Positions 17,855 through 26,321 of a DNA stretch of 64,000 nt are shown here, piece after piece. The notes under the pieces were generated by a model. It was not told the origin of the DNA. It did not search any database and was given only the letters and a program-made list of their open reading frames with translations. Source of the stretch: Vreelandella glaciei (GTDB taxonomy: Bacteria > Pseudomonadota > Gammaproteobacteria > Pseudomonadales > Halomonadaceae); the NCBI RefSeq assembly GCF_013415125.1, contig NZ_JACCDE010000020.1:40065-104064 (forward strand), written 5' to 3'. The position numbers were made by a program, and so were the translations under genes. Within the stretch, counting starts at the first letter, position 1. Each line of letters starts with the position of its first letter.

Positions 17855-18841
17855 GTGGGTAAACTTGCGCGCGGCCGCCGCGCTCTTGTGCCTGGCGATA
17901 TACCGCAGCGTGGCTGGCATGATATTGCTTGGCGGGTGGTACGAGCCGCTCGCCGTAATCGTATTACCATGCTGGCCGCTGGGGTGGCTTTCTATGCCTT
18001 ATTGGCGCTGTTTCCGACCATCGCGGCGGTGATCTCACTCTGGGGATTACTATTTGACCCCTACGAGGCAGGCCAACAGCTCTATGAGATCAGCCGCTTT
18101 ATGCCGCCGGATGCTGCCGAGCTTATTGATCAACAGGCGCAGCAGGTGGTGGAAAGCGCGGAGTCAGGTAACTTTCTGGGTGCTCTGGTGGGGCTGCTGA
18201 TTGCGATGTTTATTGCCTCCAAGGGGGTAGGAGTATTGGTGATCGGGCTTAACGTAGTGTATGGCGAAACCGAAAAGCGCAGCCTTTTGCACCGTAGCAC
18301 TGTGCTGGTATCGCTGACCTTTGGCCTGATTATTATGACCCTGATTTCACTAGGTTTTATTGCGATTGTGCCCGCGGTGGTCAATAGCCTGGCGATCGAC
18401 CCGCCGTTAAACAAAATTTTGCAGTGGCTGCGTTGGCCTGCACTGCTAGTGATTATGAGTTTTCTTGTCGCGCTGCTGTACCGCTACGCACCTTATCGAC
18501 GGTCCGCGCAGTGGAGCTGGCTAAGTTATGGCACGCTGCTGGCGACGGTGATGTGGCTGTTAGGCTCCGGCGGTCTTTCGCTTTATGTGCGCTATTTCTC
18601 TACCTTTAGCGAGCTTTATGGGTCGTTAGGGGCGGTAGTGGCGCTGATGCTATGGTTTTGGCTTTCCGCCTTTGTGGTGCTGTTCGGTGCGGAAGTGAAC
18701 TGCGAAATGGAGCGTCAAACTTACAACGACACTACGATTGGCGAGGCGCGCCCGCTAGGCGAGCGCGAGGCATTTGCCGCGGATACTATTGGTACTCCTC
18801 GGCCGTGGAAGGACGTAGATAGAGACGCCGATAGTGAGTAA
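17855..18841 (+). CDS. YihY/BrkB-family inner membrane protein
   Basis: A 328-residue membrane protein of the YihY (formerly wrongly RNase BN) family. Six or so hydrophobic segments are visible, including MLAAGVAFYALLALFPTIAAVISLWG near the N-terminus and LWFWLSAFVVLFGAEVNCEME at the end, both family hallmarks. The GSLGAVVALM pattern precedes the last helix. Function is not settled; members have been called transporters or virulence factors. It starts with GTG after AGGAG. It lies downstream of the antiporter-like cluster on the same strand and could share its transcript. Confidence 0.88.
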   Translation: MGKLARGRRALVPGDIPQRGWHDIAWRVVRAARRNRITMLAAGVAFYALLALFPTIAAVISLWGLLFDPYEAGQQLYEISRFMPPDAAELIDQQAQQVVESAESGNFLGALVGLLIAMFIASKGVGVLVIGLNVVYGETEKRSLLHRSTVLVSLTFGLIIMTLISLGFIAIVPAVVNSLAIDPPLNKILQWLRWPALLVIMSFLVALLYRYAPYRRSAQWSWLSYGTLLATVMWLLGSGGLSLYVRYFSTFSELYGSLGAVVALMLWFWLSAFVVLFGAEVNCEMERQTYNDTTIGEARPLGEREAFAADTIGTPRPWKDVDRDADSE

Positions 18842-18875
18842 GTCAACGTAACCACAAGGCTTGTTGATGGCACCT

Positions 18876-18907
18876 TGCCTCCCGCCCCATACCAGCGGCG
18901 GGAGGCA
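18876..18907. terminator. Hairpin between convergent yihY and phoH2, no T-run
   Basis: A perfect 11-bp G+C-rich stem (18876-18886 with 18897-18907) and 10-nt loop sit between two converging genes. Position suggests a shared terminator, but neither strand has a U-tract, so it may work only weakly or protect 3' ends. Confidence 0.55.
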
Positions 18908-18913
18908 GTTGGG

Positions 18914-20335
18914 TTAAAGCAGCTCTTCTGCCGCCAGTGCCAAGCGTGAGCGCTCAACGCTTTTCAGTGTGATGTGCCCTGCGTGGGGCCAATCGCGGAA
19001 GCGTTCCACCACCGCCGCCATGCCGCAGGTGTTAGCCGTCAGATACGGCGTATCGATTTGCCCGACGTTGCCCAAGCAGACAATTTTAGTATTGCGTCCC
19101 GCCCGGGTAACTAGCGATTTGAGCTGTTTGGGAGTGAAGTTTTGTGCCTCGTCAATGATTAAGAAAGTGTCGTTTAAGGTGCGCCCGCGCATAAAGCTCG
19201 GTGAGCGTATTTGTACCCGCGAGCCAATCAACTGCCGTGTGGCGCCGTTGTCCCAGCTTGATTCCCCCTCCTCATTGCGTAACAGGTTGTCCATATTGTC
19301 GTGGAAGGCCCCCATCCACGGCGACATCTTCTCCTCCTCCGTGCCGGGTAGAAAGCCAATGTCTTCGCCCATGGGGATCGGCGCGCGGGTAAACACAATG
19401 CGTTCAAACAGCTTGGCATCCAGCGTCTGCTGAAAGGCGGCGGCCAGAGTCATAAAGGTTTTACCCGTACCGGCATTACCCGCAATGGTCACTAGATCAA
19501 TATCGGGGTCCATCAGAAGGTTTAAGGTGAAATTTTGCCGGCTGTCGTGAGCGTGGACGCCCCAGACACCTGCGTGGTGACGGTAGTTAGTCAGTAGTTG
19601 AAGACGAGCCGTGGATGGCCCCATTTCACGAATGATCGCCTCAAACTCAGCGCCGTTTTCGCTATCCGAGACCAGCATGCCAACGTGCCATTGGCGGGGC
19701 ATATTGCCAGTGAGCTGATAGAATGTGTGGTGACCAACGCGTTCAACGGACACGTCAACATTAAGCGTTTCCCAGAGTGACGCGCCATCATGGCCCGCTG
19801 AAGCGTAGACCTGGGCACCCTCGATCATGGCGTCGCTGTCGGAGAAAGCACGGTCGTTAAGGTAATCCTCGACCGGCACCTTCAATGCGGCGGCTTTAAC
19901 ACGAAGATTAATATCTTTGGTGATTAGGATGACGGAGGCGTCAGGGCGCTCTTCGCGTAGGCGGCAGGTCTCCGCCAGAATGCGGTTATCGGGGCTATCA
20001 TCGAGTGAGTCAAAGAGCTTTAAGTCGTTATAGCATAAGAAGTGCAGGCGTCCTGTTTCGCCGCTGATTCGAGGAATGGGAATGCCGCGTTGAATCTCGT
20101 CAAAAGTGACTTGGCTAGTAAGGTCAGAGAGCGTACGGCTGATTTGGCGAGCCGTGCGAGCGATTTCACGAACACCGTTTTTGTGCTTATCAAGTTCCTC
20201 CAGCACTGTCATGGGGATAACGACATCGTGCTCATCAAAGTGATAAAGCGCGGTGGGGTCATGAATGAGGACATTGGTGTCCAACACATATAGCCGAGTG
20301 GCTTTCTTATCGAGTCGTACCATCGTTGGAATCAC
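18914..20335 (-). CDS. PIN-PhoH fusion ATPase (PhoH2 type)
   Basis: A 473-residue two-domain protein. Residues ~14-160 are a PIN ribonuclease domain (YVLDTNVLIHDP with Asp19, later DDSPDNRI and ITKD with acidic metal ligands). Residues ~265-473 are a PhoH P-loop ATPase: Walker A GNAGTGKT at 286-293 and Walker B in FLIIDEAQNFTPKQ. Characterised PhoH2 proteins unwind and cleave RNA in an ATP-dependent way; the physiological role here is unknown. ATG at 20335; a second Met at residue 5 is also possible. It stands alone, convergent with yihY. Confidence 0.9.
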   Translation of the reverse strand: MIPTMVRLDKKATRLYVLDTNVLIHDPTALYHFDEHDVVIPMTVLEELDKHKNGVREIARTARQISRTLSDLTSQVTFDEIQRGIPIPRISGETGRLHFLCYNDLKLFDSLDDSPDNRILAETCRLREERPDASVILITKDINLRVKAAALKVPVEDYLNDRAFSDSDAMIEGAQVYASAGHDGASLWETLNVDVSVERVGHHTFYQLTGNMPRQWHVGMLVSDSENGAEFEAIIREMGPSTARLQLLTNYRHHAGVWGVHAHDSRQNFTLNLLMDPDIDLVTIAGNAGTGKTFMTLAAAFQQTLDAKLFERIVFTRAPIPMGEDIGFLPGTEEEKMSPWMGAFHDNMDNLLRNEEGESSWDNGATRQLIGSRVQIRSPSFMRGRTLNDTFLIIDEAQNFTPKQLKSLVTRAGRNTKIVCLGNVGQIDTPYLTANTCGMAAVVERFRDWPHAGHITLKSVERSRLALAAEELL

Positions 20336-20358
20336 TCCTTGGTTGACGGCAACTTCGA

Positions 20359-20400
20359 CACTGGCAGGTGCGTATTACGCCTAGATGACACTTGCCTGTG
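20359..20400. promoter_or_regulatory. Imperfect dyad in the phoH2 leader
   Basis: CACTGGCAGGTG (20359-20370) and CACTTGCCTGTG (20389-20400) are inverted copies matching at 10 of 12 positions and spaced by 18 bp, just upstream of phoH2. It may be an operator or an RNA stem; no protein can be named. Confidence 0.35.
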
Positions 20401-20509
20401 TCTCCCTCACGTGGCGTGTCCTGGCGGCTCCTTATTTAGCTATTTTTAATAGCGTGGAAGGCTTTGGTGTTTTTCGCCACAAAAAAGATTTCAACGATAT
20501 GTCAGCCGG

Positions 20510-20540
20510 TTCTGTGTACTAGTTCTGTGTATCAGTTCTG
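20510..20540. repeat. 13-bp tandem repeat, two and a half copies
   Basis: Units beginning TTCTGTGTA at 20510 and 20523 differ at two positions; a partial third starts at 20536. The array runs through the stop codon of the LysR gene that ends at 20532. Confidence 0.85.
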
Positions 20541-21401
20541 GGAGGCTAAGAAGTGCGTCACCTTCGTCAATAAGGCAGTGGCAACCACGCCGCGATTATC
20601 GCTCTCCACATAGCGGTAGTAGTGGCTATCTAGCGCGAGGTCATGATTTAGTGTGCCCAGGGTGCCAGCCTCCAGAGCGCCTTTTACCAGTGGGTAAGGC
20701 AGCAGTGCCCAACCGGTAGCGTTGATAACCGCGTCGCGAATCACTTCAAACATGGTCAACCCCAGGTAGTTACCTGAAAATAGCGCTTCGCTGATCAGCT
20801 TGTCATCCTGTACGTGGGTCAAACACACTTGGGTGTACTGGGCTAAGTCGTCGCGGTTTACGCTAGGCAAGCGACTGAGCGGGTGTTTAGGCGCGGCCAC
20901 TAAACGCATACTGACCGGAGCAAGATTGGCTGCGTTGGCGTCAATGCCTTCGGCGGTATACAGGCCGAAGGCAATATCCACCGTTTGGCGCTGCACAAAC
21001 TGGGTATGCTCCTGGGGAGGCACCAAATACACCGAAATCGCGGTGAGCGGGAATTGCTGTTTTAAGTCATGCATCACCTGGCGCCAAAACACTTCAGGCA
21101 AAGCGTCATCGCGGGCAATGCAGAGTTGGCTTTCAACGCCCTGCAAATGTTGGTGACAGTGCTTCTTGATCCGGCTGGCGCTGGTCAGTAAACGGTAGCA
21201 GTCGGGTAGCACGCTATCGCCTACCGCGGTGAGAGTTAGACTATTGCCAGAGCGCTCAAATAACGCCACACCTAGACTGTCCTCTAGTGCGTTAACGGCG
21301 GCACTTAGAGTGCTCCGCTTGAGGCCAGTATGCCGCGCCGCGGCGGCAAAAGAGCCATGCTCGGTGACATCAATAAAGGCTTGAACCTGTTCCGCACGCA
21401 T
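20532..21401 (-). CDS. LysR-family transcriptional regulator
   Basis: A 289-residue LysR protein. The N-terminal helix-turn-helix is EQVQAFIDVTEHGSFAAAARHTGLKRSTLSAAVNALEDSLGVALFER. The rest is an effector-binding domain with few conserved cues. I place the start at the Met whose next residues begin the HTH (21401); an ATG ten codons earlier (21431) is possible. It diverges from the cation efflux gene at 21517, so that gene is its first candidate target. The effector is unknown. Confidence 0.85.
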   Translation of the reverse strand: MRAEQVQAFIDVTEHGSFAAAARHTGLKRSTLSAAVNALEDSLGVALFERSGNSLTLTAVGDSVLPDCYRLLTSASRIKKHCHQHLQGVESQLCIARDDALPEVFWRQVMHDLKQQFPLTAISVYLVPPQEHTQFVQRQTVDIAFGLYTAEGIDANAANLAPVSMRLVAAPKHPLSRLPSVNRDDLAQYTQVCLTHVQDDKLISEALFSGNYLGLTMFEVIRDAVINATGWALLPYPLVKGALEAGTLGTLNHDLALDSHYYRYVESDNRGVVATALLTKVTHFLASQN

Positions 21402-21516
21402 AATCGTTCCGCTGGATTCATTGAGCGCCATTTAACTTGGCGCTGAGCGATTCGTGATTGTCATCACTCCCTACTATTATGGCCCACAATTCGTCTAATG
21501 CTATGGAGTTATCCGC

Positions 21517-22383
21517 GTGACCCCCTTTGTTGCCGAGCGCCGTGCGCTAAAATTTTCAGCCATTTCAGCTAGCCTGTTTGCGTTTACCGGGTTAGCGCTA
21601 GGGCTTGCCAGTGGTTCAATAACGATCTTGTTTGATAGTGGCTATTCACTATTAAGCTTAGTGCTGGCATCGCTGTCGCTATATGCCCTCAAGCAGGCGC
21701 GCAGACCAGCAGATGATCACTACCCCTTTGGGCGGCTGACGGTGGAGCCTCTTGCGGTGCTGCTCAAAGGCGTAGTGATCGCTATGGTGTGTATCGTGTC
21801 GCTGGTGTCCGCCATGTGGAGCCTGCTTGAGGGTGGCCGTTTGGTAACGCTGGATTTGGCGCTGATGTTTGGCGTAGCCAACGTAACAGGCTGTTTATTA
21901 ACCTGGTGGTGGCTGGCGCGCTACGCCCGGGTTGCGCGCTCCTCGCTGTTAGCCGCCGAGCTACGTCAGTGGCAGATGGATACCTGGCTGAGTGCTGCTG
22001 TCATGCTCGGATTTGGGCTTACTTGGGTGTTGACCCAATCGCCCTGGGCCAGCTATGCGCGCTTTGCCGACCCGGTGATGGTGCTGATCATTGCAGGCTA
22101 TTTCTTGCCTATGCCTATTCGCATGGTGAAGGGGGCGTTACGTGAACTTATGTTTGGCGGTTCATGCAGCAGTGTGCGCCAAAACGTGGTGGAGGATGTC
22201 GCTGATTTTGATGTCACCGCCGACGATGTGAGGCTTGCCCAGGTGGGCAGTTTTCTCATGGTGGATATTCAGCTCGACAAGCAGCAGTTCAACGACGCCC
22301 AAGAGATTGTCGATAGTGTCGAGCAGCGTTGTAAGCGGCTAAATCTGCGCCCGGTGACCAGCCTGACGCTGGTTGCTGGCTAA
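21517..22383 (+). CDS. Cation diffusion facilitator family transporter
   Basis: A 288-residue CDF-type membrane protein that would export divalent metal ions by proton exchange. It has about six hydrophobic segments, with FDSGYSLLSLVLASLSL in TM2 (the metal-site Asp region) and DDHYPFGRLTVEPLAVLLKG after it, a family hallmark. The TM5 metal motif region reads WQMDTWLSAAVMLGF. The C-terminal ~80 residues form the cytoplasmic domain. It uses a GTG start with GGAG upstream. A LysR gene diverges from it. Metal specificity cannot be read from the sequence. Confidence 0.85.
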   Translation: MTPFVAERRALKFSAISASLFAFTGLALGLASGSITILFDSGYSLLSLVLASLSLYALKQARRPADDHYPFGRLTVEPLAVLLKGVVIAMVCIVSLVSAMWSLLEGGRLVTLDLALMFGVANVTGCLLTWWWLARYARVARSSLLAAELRQWQMDTWLSAAVMLGFGLTWVLTQSPWASYARFADPVMVLIIAGYFLPMPIRMVKGALRELMFGGSCSSVRQNVVEDVADFDVTADDVRLAQVGSFLMVDIQLDKQQFNDAQEIVDSVEQRCKRLNLRPVTSLTLVAG

Positions 22384-22483
22384 GATGAACGAAAAATATT
22401 GACGTTCTGTTTAAAGCAATGCTATTTAGCGCTACCGACAATAGGTGTCGGCCTAATATTGATACGTTGAGGGTTCTAAAAAC

Positions 22484-22756
22484 ATGCCATTGCGCCGCTG
22501 TTTACCCGTACTGCTGCTGACCGCTATGGTCGCTGGCTGTGCAAGTTCTACCATTGCCCCAAGCTATACCTCCAGCAATCCCGATGTCATGCGGATTGGC
22601 GGAGAGCGCCCAGCCAATCGCGATGCGAGCGTTGAAAACACCGGGTCGTTCTGCCTCGAAACTGCAGAACGCTGGAACGAGCATGGTCGTACGCCCGATG
22701 ACCAAACGCTATGGGCAAAAGACACCCTGCGTAAAGTGGTGCCTTGCAAGCAGTAG
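22484..22756 (+). CDS. Small predicted lipoprotein, unknown function
   Basis: A 90-residue protein with a lipoprotein signal: basic MPLRRC, a hydrophobic core, and the lipobox VAGC with Cys at residue 19, so it should be a periplasm-facing lipoprotein. The mature part is short and polar with two further Cys (SFCLE, VPCKQ) that could form a disulfide. I do not recognise the family. It has its own strong terminator and is transcribed alone. The residue after the Cys is Ala, not Asp, so outer-membrane sorting is expected by the E. coli rule. Confidence 0.72.
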   Translation: MPLRRCLPVLLLTAMVAGCASSTIAPSYTSSNPDVMRIGGERPANRDASVENTGSFCLETAERWNEHGRTPDDQTLWAKDTLRKVVPCKQ

Positions 22757-22774
22757 CCGCTAATCAGGCAGTGC

Positions 22775-22814
22775 CAACAAAAACGCCAGCTTCGTTAAGC
22801 TGGCGTTTTTGTTG
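22775..22814. terminator. Bidirectional terminator
   Basis: An 18-bp perfect inverted repeat (22775-22792 with 22797-22814) around a four-base loop, with an A-run on one arm and a T-run on the other. It serves the lipoprotein gene on plus and the DUF3008 gene on minus. Confidence 0.95.
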
Positions 22815-22830
22815 ATCAGCAAGCGGTTGA

Positions 22831-23016
22831 TTAATCGTCTTTCTTTTGCGGCTTACCTTCACGCTTTGTACTCGCGAACTCTTCTAGTTCCTCCTTGCTC
22901 ATCGAGTCATACATCTCTTTAGACGAGCCATAAAGTTCACTCGGCTTGGTTTCTCCGCGCTTCGCGGAAAGGGCCGCACCCGCTGCTTTCTGTTGCGCTT
23001 TAGAGGTAGCTGGCAT
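22831..23016 (-). CDS. DUF3008 family small protein
   Basis: A 61-residue charged protein starting MPATSKAQQKAAGAALSAKR and continuing with KPSELYGSSKEMYDSMSKEELEEFASTKR, which I recognise as the DUF3008 family, common in proteobacteria and of unknown function. AAGGAG precedes the ATG at 23016; a longer frame to 23115 has no support. It has no membrane segment or signal peptide and is Lys/Glu-rich, so cytoplasmic. It ends at the shared terminator. Confidence 0.88.
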   Translation of the reverse strand: MPATSKAQQKAAGAALSAKRGETKPSELYGSSKEMYDSMSKEELEEFASTKREGKPQKKDD

Positions 23017-23050
23017 TGCTGGACTCCTTTCGGTTAGCTTCCTTTTACCG

Positions 23051-23080
23051 ACTGCACTGTTGAGCACTGCACTGTTGAGC
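23051..23080. repeat. Perfect 15-bp tandem duplication
   Basis: ACTGCACTGTTGAGC occurs twice head to tail (23051-23065, 23066-23080) in the leader of the DUF3008 gene, 35 bp from its start codon. Confidence 0.97.
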
Positions 23081-23237
23081 ATAGTCGCTGGGGCGTAGCT
23101 TTCCAGAAACATCAATCAGACCTTTCACCAGTTCTAATCGGTTGACTTTCTTTTACCTGTCGCGCTATTAACCTAAAGGGCGAAATGCGCCTGACAGTAA
23201 AATTCTTAGCATCAACGCTGTTAACCAAGAGAGCGAC

Positions 23238-23705
23238 ATGACACCGGCTATTAATAGCGCAAAACACGCAGGCTTTGCCTTTCAGCTTCATGAGTATGAG
23301 CACGATGCCTCCGCGCACTCCTATGGGTTGGACGCGGCGGAAAAGCTGGGCGTAGCGGTTGGACAGGTATTTAAAACGTTAGTTGTGAAGCTGGACGGTA
23401 AGCAGCTGGCAGTGGGCATTGTGCCGGTGAATTGCCAGTTAGGCTTGAAGCAGATCGCCAAGGCTGCCGGGGCGAAGAAAGCAGCGATGGCGCAACCCGA
23501 CGAGGTAGAACGCACTACCGGTTATGTATTAGGAGGCGTAAGCCCGCTGGGGCAAAAGAGGCGGCTGGCGACGTTTATCGATAACTCCGCAGAAAGCTTT
23601 CCCAATATTTATGTCAGTGCCGGGCGCCGAGGGCTCGAGATTGAGCTCTCGCCACGGGATCTCGCCACCTTGAGCCAGGCCACTTTTGTACCGCTGGCAA
23701 CGTGA
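23238..23705 (+). CDS. ybaK: Cys-tRNA(Pro)/Cys-tRNA(Cys) deacylase YbaK
   Basis: A 155-residue YbaK/EbsC-type editing enzyme that hydrolyses Cys wrongly attached to tRNA-Pro. The family pattern is clear: HEYEHDASAHSYGLDAAEKLGV near the N-terminus, VFKTLVVKLDG with the key Lys at about 46, VPVNCQLGLKQIAKAAGAKKAAMA, and GYVLGGVSPLGQKRRLATFID. Length fits the family. It is monocistronic. The helicase dbpA begins 135 bp downstream. Confidence 0.94.
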   Translation: MTPAINSAKHAGFAFQLHEYEHDASAHSYGLDAAEKLGVAVGQVFKTLVVKLDGKQLAVGIVPVNCQLGLKQIAKAAGAKKAAMAQPDEVERTTGYVLGGVSPLGQKRRLATFIDNSAESFPNIYVSAGRRGLEIELSPRDLATLSQATFVPLAT

Positions 23706-23839
23706 TGTCGGTGTGATGGCGACGCAGGCCGAAGCACTTTCTGGTATGGTGCCGTTACGTTTGTGCGTCACTTGCCCTCCAGGGGGCGCACGCTGTGTTT
23801 CTGATGGCCACCCACGTGTGGCCCAAGCAAGGTAATATC

Positions 23840-25237
23840 GTGTCTGACTCCTCTTTCTCCTCGTTAGCGTTGCCACAAGCTTTGCTGAGCAACCTTGCGT
23901 CCCTTGGCTACCATGAAATGTCGCCAGTGCAAGCTGAAAGCCTGCCGCCTATGCTGGCCGGGCGCGATGTGCTGGCGCAGGCGAAAACCGGCTCAGGTAA
24001 AACGGCGGCCTTTGGCTTAGCGCTGCTGGCTAAATTGAAAGTAGAGAGCTTTGCGGTGCAAGGCTTAGTACTGTGCCCTACTCGTGAGCTCGCTGACCAG
24101 GTGGCAGAAGAGCTGCGCCGTTTGGCTCGTGGCATGGCGAATATAAAGATACTCACCCTTTGCGGGGGGGCACCGTTTGGGCCCCAGCTCGGCTCTTTAG
24201 AGCATGGCGCGCACATTGTTGTGGGCACACCAGGGCGTATTGACGAGCATCTGCGCAAAGGGTCGCTGATCCTCGATTCGCTCTCGATACTGGTACTGGA
24301 TGAAGCCGACCGCATGCTGGATATGGGGTTTCAGGCCACCATCGATGACATCATTGCTGACACCCCGACTGACCGCCAAACGCTACTGTTCAGCGCGACG
24401 TTCCCCGATGAGCAGTCATCGGGCGGCCTAACGGTGATGACCCGCGGCGTAATGCGTGAGCCGGTGATGGTGAAAATCGCCGAAGTGCATGATGCCACGA
24501 CGATTCAACAGCACTTTTATAGCGTCGCCGATGAAGACGCTCGATTTGACGCCCTGCGTCAACTACTGCTGGTCTACCGGCCTGCCACTAGTGTGGTGTT
24601 TTGCAACACCAAACGCGAAACCCAGGCAGTGGCTGAGCAGCTAACGGATGTTGGGTTTAGCGCCGTGGCGCTCAATGGCGATTTAGAGCAGAAAGATCGC
24701 GACCGTATACTGATTCTGTTTGCTAACCAGAGTGCCTCTATTCTGGTGGCCACCGACGTGGCTGCCCGCGGCTTGGATATTGCCCAACTGGACGCCGTGT
24801 TCAATTACCAGATTGCCCGCGAGCTTGATGTCCATGTGCATCGAGTAGGGCGCACGGGCCGCGCAGGGGCCAGCGGTATTGCGTGTACGCTAGTGACCCC
24901 TAAAGAGAGTTACCGGCTGGAGAGGCTAGAAGGCTTGCTGGAGCAACCTGTTGCCACCGAACCTTTGCCTAAACCCCAGCACTCAGTGCCGTTTGAGCCG
25001 CTGATGGCGACATTACAATTAGCCGGTGGTAAGAAAGATAAACTGCGCCCCGGTGACATTCTTGGCGCACTGACCAGCGAAGGCGGGTTGCGTGGTAACC
25101 AAGTGGGCAAGATTAAAGTGCTGGCGCGCAGTGCCTATGTGGCCGTTGAGCGCGATGTGGTTCAGCAGGCCCAGGCCAAACTCGAGCGTGATAAATTAAA
25201 AGGGCGGGCTTTCCGCGTTCGCCGTATCCGTTATTGA
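23840..25237 (+). CDS. dbpA: ATP-dependent RNA helicase DbpA
   Basis: A 465-residue DEAD-box helicase. All motifs are present: AQAKTGSGKT (47-55), PTRELADQ, GTPGR, DEAD (154-157), SAT, VATDVAARGLDIA and HRVGRTGRAG. The C-terminal ~75 residues (GGKKDKLRPGDILGALT onwards) are the DbpA RNA-binding domain, which targets hairpin 92 of 23S rRNA during 50S assembly. The GTG at 23840 has AAGG seven bases before it and gives a length close to E. coli DbpA; a frame from 23795 lacks a ribosome site. A RIO kinase gene begins 33 bp after, probably in the same transcript. Confidence 0.93.
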   Translation: MSDSSFSSLALPQALLSNLASLGYHEMSPVQAESLPPMLAGRDVLAQAKTGSGKTAAFGLALLAKLKVESFAVQGLVLCPTRELADQVAEELRRLARGMANIKILTLCGGAPFGPQLGSLEHGAHIVVGTPGRIDEHLRKGSLILDSLSILVLDEADRMLDMGFQATIDDIIADTPTDRQTLLFSATFPDEQSSGGLTVMTRGVMREPVMVKIAEVHDATTIQQHFYSVADEDARFDALRQLLLVYRPATSVVFCNTKRETQAVAEQLTDVGFSAVALNGDLEQKDRDRILILFANQSASILVATDVAARGLDIAQLDAVFNYQIARELDVHVHRVGRTGRAGASGIACTLVTPKESYRLERLEGLLEQPVATEPLPKPQHSVPFEPLMATLQLAGGKKDKLRPGDILGALTSEGGLRGNQVGKIKVLARSAYVAVERDVVQQAQAKLERDKLKGRAFRVRRIRY

Positions 25238-25270
25238 AAGCGTACCAAAGAGGAGCCGACGCAGCTAACC

Positions 25271-26146
25271 ATGAAAATCCCTAAGCGATTACAGCCGCTG
25301 GTCGATGATGGAATGATCGACGAGGTGCTGGTGCAGTTAATGAGCGGTAAAGAGGCGCAGGTCTACGTGGTGCGCTGCGGTGAAGAAGTGCGCTGTGCCA
25401 AAGTGTTTAAAGAGGCCAAACAGCGCAGCTTTAAACAGGCTGTTCAGTACCAAGAAGGGCGTAAAGAGCGCAACAGCCGCCGTTCCCGGGCAATGGCCAA
25501 AAAAACCCGTTACGGCCAAAAAGAGCAGGAGCAGGCATGGCTCAACGCCGAAGTCGATGCGCTTTATCGCCTTGCCTCTGCAGGCGTACGGGTGCCCGAG
25601 CCCCACGGTTTTGTCGACGGTGTATTGCTGATGGAGATGATCAGCGATGCCGAAGGCAATGTGGCACCGCGCCTGGACGAAGTGACGCTAACGCCAGAGC
25701 AGGCTGAGACCTACTACGCCAAAGTCATTCAAGACGTGGTTAGGATGCTGTGCGCAGGTTTGATTCACGGCGATTTGTCGGAATTTAATGTGCTGGTCGA
25801 TGCTTCTGGCCCGGTGATTATTGATTTACCCCAGGCTGTCGATGCGGCTAGTAATAACAGCGCAGCGGCCATGCTTTATCGCGATGTCGAGAACATGCGA
25901 GATTATTTCGGTAAGTACGCGCCAGCGCTTCTGAATACCGAATATGGCAGAGAGATGTGGGCGCTGTATGAAACCGGTGAGCTGCACCCAGATAGCAAGC
26001 TTACCGGCCACTTCGATGCCGATACGCATATTGCTAACGTCGATGAGCTGATGGAAGTCATTGACGATGCCAAAGAGGAAGAAGCCGACCGCCAGGCGCG
26101 TATGCGTGACGATGATGACGACGGCGAGATTCCGCAGCCTTACTGA
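25271..26146 (+). CDS. RIO1-family atypical serine kinase
   Basis: A 291-residue RIO-type kinase. Visible are the ATP-binding start LMSGKEAQVYVV with Lys44, the catalytic loop HGDLSEFN (166-173) and the metal-binding Asp in VIIDLPQ (Asp185). The stretch at 60-90 is strongly basic, a nucleic-acid-binding look, and the tail is Asp-rich. In archaea and eukaryotes RIO proteins act in ribosome maturation; the bacterial role is not established. Its place 33 bp after dbpA, a ribosome assembly helicase, hints at a link to ribosome or RNA metabolism. That link is inference. Confidence 0.88.
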   Translation: MKIPKRLQPLVDDGMIDEVLVQLMSGKEAQVYVVRCGEEVRCAKVFKEAKQRSFKQAVQYQEGRKERNSRRSRAMAKKTRYGQKEQEQAWLNAEVDALYRLASAGVRVPEPHGFVDGVLLMEMISDAEGNVAPRLDEVTLTPEQAETYYAKVIQDVVRMLCAGLIHGDLSEFNVLVDASGPVIIDLPQAVDAASNNSAAAMLYRDVENMRDYFGKYAPALLNTEYGREMWALYETGELHPDSKLTGHFDADTHIANVDELMEVIDDAKEEEADRQARMRDDDDDGEIPQPY

Positions 26147-26160
26147 ATCAGCGCAGTTGA

Positions 26161-26202
26161 TAGCCCTTGAGCAATAGTCCTTGAAGAACAGTCCTTGAAG
26201 AA
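26161..26202. repeat. 14-bp tandem repeat, three copies
   Basis: Units at 26161, 26175 and 26189 share AG(C/T)CCTTGA. The second and third differ at one position. The array lies just after the RIO kinase stop; no gene occupies 26147-26321. Confidence 0.88.
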
Positions 26203-26321
26203 GAGCCCCAGTCAATAGCCATAGCTGACGTAAATCGATATCCTTAGCTTGTTAACGGTTGTTGGCCGCTCGCTTCTTGACAGGGCTGCCAGTGAAAACA
26301 TGGCTAAGGTGAGGAGCACGT

